From assembly GCF_025449215.1 (NCBI RefSeq), contig NZ_CP104900.1, positions 2,232,001 to 2,296,000 on the forward strand: DNA of 64,000 bases, in the 5' to 3' direction. Below, piece by piece: positions 58,339-64,000 of this stretch. The notes under the pieces were generated by a model. That model did no database searches, was not told the origin of the DNA, and saw only the letters and a list, made by a program, of their open reading frames with translations. The first letter of the stretch is position 1; the number at the start of each line of letters is the position of its first letter. The stretch comes from Shewanella seohaensis (GTDB lineage Bacteria; Pseudomonadota; Gammaproteobacteria; Enterobacterales; Shewanellaceae). Made by a program: the position numbers and the translations under genes.

Positions 58339-58848
58339 TTATTGCAGCTTGATAAGCACTTGGGATTGTTGCTGATTCCGTTCAAGCTCAAGTGATAGCT
58401 TTGAGACATTATTAAATAAGGATTCGATACGCTTTTCTTGGGTAGGTAAGCACAGGCAAGCGGCAAGTTTATAATCGATTTTCAGTTTGTGATTTTTACC
58501 AAATTCTTGATTAAATTCTTGAATATGTTGTTCGATACGCTTTAACACCACCTCAGTACCTTCCTCATCAATATTGAAAAGTCCTAACGCAAAATGATTG
58601 TGATCTAACCTTGCAATCAAATCTGTCGCCCGTAGCAGTGCTTCTTGTACCTGTTTAGTAAAGAATTCGAGTAAATGGGGTTGTTTGACGGTTTCATGAA
58701 TGTGAGGGCACAGATACAATAACGCCAAGCTTTGCTGCTCACGTATGTGCCTGTGCCACTCTCGGTTGAATACTTCCATGAAATAGGTTTGGTTATAGAC
58801 CCCTGTTTCAGGATCCCTAAAACCTGAGTTACGAAATGAGTAGATCAT
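58339..58848 (-). CDS. Stand-alone degenerate GGDEF-domain protein
   Basis: A 169-residue cytosolic protein covering one GGDEF-like domain. The N-terminal DPETGVYNQTYFMEVFNREW matches the start of diguanylate cyclase domains (DxLTGLxNRxxF). At the active site the usual RxGGDEF is replaced by RLDHNHFAL (about residues 93-101), so metal and GTP binding residues are gone. It has no membrane or sensor domain. It is therefore unlikely to make c-di-GMP and might act as a binding partner, if it does anything. It is a single gene convergent with the TonB operon. Confidence 0.75.
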   Translation of the reverse strand: MIYSFRNSGFRDPETGVYNQTYFMEVFNREWHRHIREQQSLALLYLCPHIHETVKQPHLLEFFTKQVQEALLRATDLIARLDHNHFALGLFNIDEEGTEVVLKRIEQHIQEFNQEFGKNHKLKIDYKLAACLCLPTQEKRIESLFNNVSKLSLELERNQQQSQVLIKLQ

Positions 58849-58928
58849 AGATGAATCCCGTAAGCAGACTTTGAACTAAGTATAGGAAGAGTTTGGCTAT
58901 CACGGACCCAAAAGGAGAAATATAAAAG

Positions 58929-60758
58929 ATGAAATTAAGTTTATTGGCGGGAACGATAGCGTTAGTGTTTGCTTTGCAAGGTTGCTCAAAGCCGGAAACA
59001 ACGGCAGCGGTACAAGAAGGCTCAACTCAAGCCGCTCCGGCGCAAACTGAAACTCAAACCGCTGAGTCTAAATACGTCGCCTTAGTCGATGCCTATTTTA
59101 AAGATTACTTAAAGTTAGAGCCGATTTACGCCACTTTTGTGGGTGTTAATGACTACAACGCGCAGTTCGGCGGCGACTTAACCGAGGAATATCTTAAGGC
59201 GCGTCATGATCTGAATACCCGTTATTTAGCGCAAGTGAGGGCGATTGACCTTGAGCAATTGCCTGCCGATTTACAACTCAGTTACGCGCTGTTTGTTTAT
59301 GACCGCGAAATGGCCCTAGTGGACGAAACCTTCCCATCACGCTTTATGCCGATCAGCCAGTTCTACAGTACTGTGATCACTATGGTGCAATTGGGTAGTG
59401 GTGAGAGTGCACAGCCTTTTAATACAGTGCAGGATTATCGCAACTGGGAGCAGCGTGTTAACGGCTTTATTGATTGGATCCAATTGGCCGAGAATCGTAT
59501 GAATGAAGGTATTGCGAGTAAGGTGGTGTTACCGCGCGTGTTAGTTGAGCGGATTATTCCACAGCTTGATGCCATGCTTACCACGGATGCCAGCCAAAGC
59601 ATTTTCTATTCACCGATTAATCACTTCCCAGACGGGTTTTCGGATCAAGATAAAGCGGAGCTAACAGCAAGTTATCAAGCGATGATTAATGAGCGTTTAG
59701 TGCCTGCATTAACGGGACTGCGTGATTACTTCAAGCAGACTTACTTACCTAAGTCCCGCGCGACGGACGGTTGGTCTGGTCTACCAAACGGTAAAGCTTG
59801 GTATCAGCATTTAGCCAATTCTCATACCACCACAACCATGCCAGTGGATGAAATTCACCAAATTGGTCTCAATGAGGTCGCACGCATTCTTTCTGAGATG
59901 GACAAAGTCCGTGAGCAAGTGGGTTTTAAAGGTGACTTAAAAGCCTTTTTTGCCTCTTTATCGTCTGAGCCACAATACTTCTATGGCGATCGCCAAGGCT
60001 TAATCGATGGTTATATGGTGTTGAAAGATAAGATTAACCAAGTATTGCCACAGTATTTTAATGTAATGCCAAAGGCCGACTATGTGGTTAAACCGGTTGA
60101 AAGCTTTAGAGAGCAATCGGCTGCGGGCGCGTCCTATGAATCACCAGCTGTGGATGGGAGCCGTCCAGGGGTGTTTTATATCAACACCTATAACCTAAAA
60201 GCACAGCCGAAATGGGGTATGACGACGTTGTCATTACATGAGGCCGCGCCTGGCCACCATTTCCAAATCGCCATTAAGCAAGAGCTAACAGGCGTTCCTG
60301 AGTTCCAACGTTTCAGTGGCTATACCGCCTTCGAAGAGGGCTGGGCGTTGTATGCTGAATACTTAGGCATCGAAATGGGGCTCTTTAGCGACCCTTATCA
60401 ATACTTTGGTAAGCTTTCAGACGAAATGCTGCGTGCGATGCGTTTGGTGGTAGATACGGGATTACATGCCAAAGGTTGGAGCCGCGAACAAGCGATTCAA
60501 TATATGAAGGATAATTCGCCCATGGCCGAGTCGGATATTATTGCCGAGGTTGAACGTTACATGGCGATTCCGGGTCAAGCACTCTCCTACAAAGTGGGCC
60601 AGCTAAAAATCCTAGCCCTACGTGAGCGTGCTGAAAAAGCCCTGGGTGATAAGTTTGACCTTAAGGCTTTCCATGATCAGATCCTCACCTCTGGCTCGTT
60701 ACCTATGGCGGTGATGGAGCAGAAAATTGATCGCTGGATAGCGGCGACTAAGGCTTAA
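58929..60758 (+). CDS. DUF885 family lipoprotein, probable zinc peptidase
   Basis: A 609-residue DUF885 protein. The N-terminus MKLSLLAGTIALVFALQGCS is a lipoprotein signal with Cys19. The presumed metal site is SLHEAAPGHHFQ (HExxxxxHH-like, about residue 437-448), and the Glu-rich FEEGWALYAEYLG follows as the family's second conserved block. DUF885 proteins are thought to be metallopeptidases or dipeptidases, mainly by sequence. It should sit in the periplasm or outer membrane. AAAGGAGAAATATAAAAG precedes the start. It stands alone. Confidence 0.88.
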   Translation: MKLSLLAGTIALVFALQGCSKPETTAAVQEGSTQAAPAQTETQTAESKYVALVDAYFKDYLKLEPIYATFVGVNDYNAQFGGDLTEEYLKARHDLNTRYLAQVRAIDLEQLPADLQLSYALFVYDREMALVDETFPSRFMPISQFYSTVITMVQLGSGESAQPFNTVQDYRNWEQRVNGFIDWIQLAENRMNEGIASKVVLPRVLVERIIPQLDAMLTTDASQSIFYSPINHFPDGFSDQDKAELTASYQAMINERLVPALTGLRDYFKQTYLPKSRATDGWSGLPNGKAWYQHLANSHTTTTMPVDEIHQIGLNEVARILSEMDKVREQVGFKGDLKAFFASLSSEPQYFYGDRQGLIDGYMVLKDKINQVLPQYFNVMPKADYVVKPVESFREQSAAGASYESPAVDGSRPGVFYINTYNLKAQPKWGMTTLSLHEAAPGHHFQIAIKQELTGVPEFQRFSGYTAFEEGWALYAEYLGIEMGLFSDPYQYFGKLSDEMLRAMRLVVDTGLHAKGWSREQAIQYMKDNSPMAESDIIAEVERYMAIPGQALSYKVGQLKILALRERAEKALGDKFDLKAFHDQILTSGSLPMAVMEQKIDRWIAATKA

Positions 60759-60938
60759 CACTGAGTCAATTCTGCTGCGCCGTTATCGATAACAAAATTA
60801 ATGACGGCGCGGTTTAAGACTTTTTAATTAAACAGAATGTTTTTATACTCAACATTCACATCCCGTTTAGATGTCATAAAAACGGGAACCATATGATATT
60901 TGGGGCAAATGTCTCAGGATTATTCAGGGAGTTTTATC

Positions 60939-61217
60939 ATGGTTCAGGCTACAGCAAGACATTTGTTAGTGAGCAGCGAAGAGCAGTGCCAAGCACTTAA
61001 ACAACAGATCCTCGACGGTGCCGATTTTGCGCAAATCGCCCGCGCCCATTCTTCATGTCCATCGGGTGCACAAGGTGGTGAATTAGGTTCATTCGGCCCA
61101 GGCATGATGGTGCGTGAGTTTGATGAAGTGGTATTTAGTGCGCCATTAAACGTGGTTCAAGGTCCTGTTAAAACCCAGTTTGGATATCACTTACTCGAAG
61201 TCACTAGCCGCGGTTAA
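60939..61217 (+). CDS. ppiC: Parvulin-type peptidyl-prolyl isomerase PpiC
   Basis: A 92-residue single-domain parvulin with no signal peptide, so cytosolic. The start at 60939 (MVQATARHLLV) follows CAGGGAG; the longer frame is spurious. It shows the full family pattern: ARHLLV, ADFAQIARAHSSCPS, GGELGSFGPGMMV and TQFGYHLLEVTSR. It isomerises peptide bonds before proline. A clear terminator follows. Confidence 0.95.
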   Translation: MVQATARHLLVSSEEQCQALKQQILDGADFAQIARAHSSCPSGAQGGELGSFGPGMMVREFDEVVFSAPLNVVQGPVKTQFGYHLLEVTSRG

Positions 61218-61235
61218 TCGTCTTCTTGCCGAGAC

Positions 61236-61263
61236 AATGGCAGCGTTTGGCTGCCATTTTTTT
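61236..61263 (+). terminator. Terminator after ppiC
   Basis: AATGGCAG-CGTTTGG-CTGCCATT then T-rich tail. Confidence 0.9.
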
Positions 61264-61290
61264 AGTTCGTCCATCCATTGGGGAGCCGCT

Positions 61291-61827
61291 ATGCTTGAAC
61301 TCTATACCGATAGACTAAGACTTCGCAGTTTACAAGAGCAGGATTTGCCACATTTCTTGGCATTACATCAAGATCCTAACATCAATCGCTATGTGCGCAT
61401 TCCCGAAGCTCCCGAAGTGATCCGGCAAAAGTTTGAGCAGCGCTCAGTCACCTGGGACTATGCCTCTGGCGATTGGCTTACGCTGACGATCGAAACTCTG
61501 GATACCGGTGAGTTTATCGGGTTAACCGGCTTTCATTGCCAAAGTGTGGAGGAGCAACGTGCCGAGGTCGGATATTTACTGGCGCACGCAGGGCAAGGTA
61601 AAGGCTATGCCACTGAGAGTTTACAGGCGGTTGTCGATTGGGCTTGTTTAAGTCTGTCAGTCCATAAATTGGTTGGGTACTGCGCTAAAGATAATATCGG
61701 CTCAGCTCGGGTGATGGAGAAATGTGGCTTTCAACTGGAGGGCATATTTCGGCAGCATTTTAAGATAGGCGATGAGTGGCTAGATGAATCCGCCTATGGG
61801 CTGCTCGCCGATGAAAGGCAAAGATAA
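61291..61827 (+). CDS. GNAT-family N-acetyltransferase (RimJ/RimL-like)
   Basis: A 178-residue acetyltransferase. I start at 61291 after GGGGAGCC, as the frame upstream overlaps ppiC and is not conserved. It shows the RimL-type opening LYTDRLRLRSLQEQD, a GEFIGLTGFHCQ strand, the acetyl-CoA loop GKGYATESLQAVVDWA (about residue 110-125) and the C-terminal NIGSARVMEKCGFQLEGIFRQ. It may acetylate a protein N-terminus or an antibiotic-like amine; the substrate is unknown. Confidence 0.9.
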   Translation: MLELYTDRLRLRSLQEQDLPHFLALHQDPNINRYVRIPEAPEVIRQKFEQRSVTWDYASGDWLTLTIETLDTGEFIGLTGFHCQSVEEQRAEVGYLLAHAGQGKGYATESLQAVVDWACLSLSVHKLVGYCAKDNIGSARVMEKCGFQLEGIFRQHFKIGDEWLDESAYGLLADERQR

Positions 61828-61897
61828 GTTAAATTATCTGCATCCCATGGGACATGCTGCTATAATGCCGCAGGTTTATTTTTTGAGGCGTGTTTAA

Positions 61898-62128
61898 GTG
61901 GCGCAAATTAATCAGTTAGCTTTGTATCCTGGCGAAGATTTTATTGAATTGTACAAAGTGTTAAAGGTACAAGGCATGTCTAATGCCGGCGGCGAAGCCA
62001 AGCATGTTATTGATGAAGGTTTAGTTACCGTCAATGGCGAAGTGGAAACTCGCAAACGTAAAAAAGTCGTTGCGGGTGACATAGTTAGCTTTAATGGTGA
62101 ATCGGTTCAAATCATTGCGGCTGAATAA
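61898..62128 (+). CDS. S4-domain RNA-binding protein (YbcJ-like)
   Basis: A 76-residue protein made of one S4-like RNA-binding fold: FIELYKVLKVQGMSNAGGEAK, then VIDEGLVTVNGEVETRKRKKV and GDIVSFNGESVQII, as in YbcJ. It starts with GTG at 61898 and precedes rraB by 22 bases on the same strand. The role is not well defined; a function in ribosome or tRNA biology is likely by fold. Confidence 0.88.
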   Translation: MAQINQLALYPGEDFIELYKVLKVQGMSNAGGEAKHVIDEGLVTVNGEVETRKRKKVVAGDIVSFNGESVQIIAAE

Positions 62129-62150
62129 GCCTGAAACTGTGGAGTAGGAT

Positions 62151-62537
62151 ATGCAATTTCCAGACGACGATAATGGCAAAATGCTGGCTGCGATGGCCGA
62201 AGCCGGAATTGACCTCACTAAAGCCCTCGATGTTGATTTCTTTTTAGTTTTCGATGATCAGCGCGATGCTGAAACTGCACTCGAAGAGTTAGCTAACTCC
62301 GATTTAGAAGGCGAAGTTGAGCTGAACCTTAACGATGAGCTCGGTAAGTGGGAAATCATCGTATGCATCAACATGGTGCCAGACTACGATGACTTGGTTG
62401 AGCAAGAGACCATTCTCAATGATTTTGCGGCCGAGTTTGGCGGCATGACTGATGGATGGGGCGTAATGCAACATCAAGAAGGTGATGATGAGTTTATGGA
62501 TGACGACCATGTTCACGATGAACATTGCCATCACTAA
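62151..62537 (+). CDS. rraB: RraB-family regulator of RNase E
   Basis: A 128-residue acidic protein of the RraB family, which binds RNase E and restrains RNA decay. The family core is visible from DVDFFLVFDDQRDAETALEELA to WEIIVCINMVPDYDDLVEQE and FAAEFGGMTDGWGV. The last ~18 residues form an acidic, His-rich tail (DDDHVHDEHCHH) able to bind metal. TGTGGAGTAGGAT gives the ribosome site. It probably shares a transcript with the S4 gene. Confidence 0.88.
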   Translation: MQFPDDDNGKMLAAMAEAGIDLTKALDVDFFLVFDDQRDAETALEELANSDLEGEVELNLNDELGKWEIIVCINMVPDYDDLVEQETILNDFAAEFGGMTDGWGVMQHQEGDDEFMDDDHVHDEHCHH

Positions 62538-62557
62538 GCCTATCGCCGGATAAGCGT

Positions 62558-62586
62558 AAAAAAACCACCGCTCAGGTGGTTTTTTG
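62558..62586. terminator. Bidirectional terminator between rraB and the LysR gene
   Basis: AAAAAAACCACC-GCTCA-GGTGGTTTTTT with tracts on both sides; serves both convergent genes. Confidence 0.93.
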
Positions 62587-62590
62587 CTAT

Positions 62591-63499
62591 CTAGGCTTTG
62601 TCGATATCTGACGATTGCCGATAGGGGGCAAATAACTCGAGCATCCAATCGATAAAGGCTTGCACCTTTAGCGGTAAGCTAGGGGATTTGGGCGTGAGTA
62701 AGTAATAAGCGTATGGGCTGGTAAAAGGTGCTTGAAACGGGATCACTAAGCTGCCATTGGCCAATTGATCTTCGATAAAAAAACGTGGGATCAGTGCTGC
62801 GCCCATGCCACTGGCTGCGGCTTGACTCAACATATAAAAATGCTCGACGCCAAAGGTTTGTGCCTGCGTGAGTACCAGTCCCACTTTATCCGCCCAATAT
62901 TCCCAAAGCTCTGGCCGTGTGGTGTGTTTCAGCAGCGTAACCTGATTGATGTCTTCGATGCTTTTGAGTTTAGGCGCGAGTGACGGCGCGCACACTAAGC
63001 ACAAGTCTTCATCCATCAGTTTGATGTAGTTAACCCCTTTGGGGAGTTGAGTGCTGCTGCGGATGGCGATGTCGTAACGGCCTTGGCTGAAATCGACGGC
63101 AAAGTCACCAATCGAAAGATCCACATACAAATGCGGATGCCGAGATTTAAATTGCTCCATCCGGGGGATTAACCAGTTGATGGTTAAACTGGGTAACACA
63201 TTGATCGCTAAAGTTTGTGGCCGCGAGCCTTGACTACGTAAATCGGCGGTGGCACTGGATAAGGTTTGAAGAGCCGCTTGCACATGGGGCAAGTAGCGCT
63301 TGGCTTCGTCCGTGAGTGCGACTTTTTTATGCAGGCGCACAAAGAGAGCAAAACCTAAGAATTCTTCTAATACACGGATTTGTTTACTGATGGCGCCGTG
63401 GGTGACATGCAGTTCTTTACTCGCAAGTGTCATGCTTTGCAAGCGGGCGGCAGACTCGAAAGCCCGTAATGCATTGAGGGGCGGCAAGGAAGTAAACAT
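62591..63499 (-). CDS. LysR-family regulator, GcvA-like group
   Basis: A 302-residue transcription factor starting MFTSLPPLNALRAFESAARL at 63499. The winged helix-turn-helix (about 19-38, MTLASKELHVTHGAISKQIR) is of the GcvA/AmpR-like group, as shown by the LPPLNALRAFEAA-type opening. A PBP-like effector domain follows (about 93-300). The target and ligand are unknown. It is divergent from yfcA, across 141 bases, so yfcA might be a target. Confidence 0.9.
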   Translation of the reverse strand: MFTSLPPLNALRAFESAARLQSMTLASKELHVTHGAISKQIRVLEEFLGFALFVRLHKKVALTDEAKRYLPHVQAALQTLSSATADLRSQGSRPQTLAINVLPSLTINWLIPRMEQFKSRHPHLYVDLSIGDFAVDFSQGRYDIAIRSSTQLPKGVNYIKLMDEDLCLVCAPSLAPKLKSIEDINQVTLLKHTTRPELWEYWADKVGLVLTQAQTFGVEHFYMLSQAAASGMGAALIPRFFIEDQLANGSLVIPFQAPFTSPYAYYLLTPKSPSLPLKVQAFIDWMLELFAPYRQSSDIDKA

Positions 63500-63640
63500 A
63501 GGCGTATCCGAATCGAGTAAATGAGAAGGGTATTTAGTGTGAGCTTTGCTCACGCTAGCGCGACAATAACTCCTTTGCGTTTATAAGGCAAACGCAGTCT
63601 AATGCGAAGCCTTAGCTCCTATTACTCAATTATAACAATC

Positions 63641-64000
63641 ATGGAATTTGAACTGACTCTACAAATTGCGGCATTACTCTTTGGCGTGGCTATGGTGGCG
63701 GGGTTTATCGACTCTATCGCCGGCGGCGGGGATTGCTGACTATCCCTGCGTTAATGTGGGCGGGTTTACCGCCGGCGGTAGCGCTCGGGACCAACAAATT
63801 ACAGGCCTGCGGTGGCAGTTTTTTTGCGAGCTTGTACTTTGTGCGTAAGGGATTAGTTGATTTGAAGGCCGTTAAACTGTCCCTTATCTGTGCTTTTGCG
63901 GGCGCTGCCTTAGGCACTATTTTGGTACAGTTAGTCGATGCCAAAGTACTGGAGTTAGTCTTACCCTTTTTAATCCTCGCGATTGGTTGTTATTTCTTGT
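63641..64000 (+). CDS. yfcA: TSUP-family transporter YfcA (3' end off window, one frame break)
   Basis: The N-terminal part of a TauE/SafE-type permease closely resembling E. coli YfcA. The start at 63641 gives MEFELTLQIAALLFGV and the first helix with GFIDSIAGGG. The G4 run at 63728-63731 breaks the frame; a fifth G gives AGGGGLLTIPALMWAGLPPA and ALGTNKLQACGGSFFASLYF, the family signature, which continues to the window end. It is a paralogue of the TSUP gene beside dinG. Confidence 0.88.

Overview
The window is a 64 kb piece of a gammaproteobacterial chromosome, almost certainly from Shewanella, of the kind carrying the mtr/omc metal-reduction locus. The reasons are a decaheme MtrD and an MtrB-type MtrE next to feoAB, the gene order that follows (glnS, miaE, lpxH, ppiB, cysS, folD, tRNAs, tig-clpP-clpX-lon-hupB-ppiD, fabV, sapFDCBA-pspF/pspABC-ycjXF, mdeA, dinG/polB, porin, TonB receptors, a TonB2-type operon), and the protein sequences themselves. 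Species level cannot be fixed by eye. No prophage, transposase, integrase or CRISPR array is visible; the region is mostly core chromosome.

Layout. 1-5.0 kb: outer-membrane electron-transfer module (mtrE, mtrD, minus strand) divergent from ferrous iron uptake (feoA-feoB). 5-13 kb: translation and housekeeping genes (glnS, a Yip1 membrane protein, miaE, lpxH, ppiB, cysS, folD) and three tRNAs (Pro, Arg, His) behind a strong stable-RNA promoter. 13.4-21.9 kb: the protein quality-control block tig-clpP-clpX-lon-hupB-ppiD, with a heat-shock-like promoter before lon. 22-30 kb: a molbindin, fabV and the sap peptide ABC transporter with pspF. 30-34.4 kb: the phage-shock operon pspABC-ycjX-ycjF behind a clear sigma-54 promoter. 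34.7-42.4 kb: mdeA, comEA, 4.5S RNA, and a minus-strand run dinG-TSUP-priC-DUF2057-deacetylase-comFB. dinG and polB diverge from a near-perfect LexA box. 45-58 kb: a porin, two tandem paralogous TonB-dependent receptors, then six genes (DUF3450, TtpC-like, ExbB, ExbD, TonB, TPR) forming a complete energy-transduction machine. 58-64 kb: a degenerate GGDEF protein, a DUF885 lipoprotein peptidase, ppiC, a GNAT acetyltransferase, an S4 protein, rraB, a LysR regulator and the start of yfcA.

The main caution is reading-frame quality. At least ten single-base frame breaks interrupt otherwise intact genes (mtrE, feoB, glnS, lpxH twice, ppiD, sapD twice, ycjF, dinG, yfcA), with two further suspected cases (comFB tail, polB start). 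Most are one base missing from a homopolymer, and the rebuilt proteins match their families on both sides. glnS and lpxH are essential, so sequencing or consensus error is far more likely than real gene loss. I annotate these as single genes spanning the break.

The most interesting biology is the receptor/TonB region: two receptors with near-identical leaders, a shared upstream motif at almost the same distance from both starts, and a TonB operon whose 5' region holds two perfect inverted repeats, one with an FNR-family-like half-site spacing.
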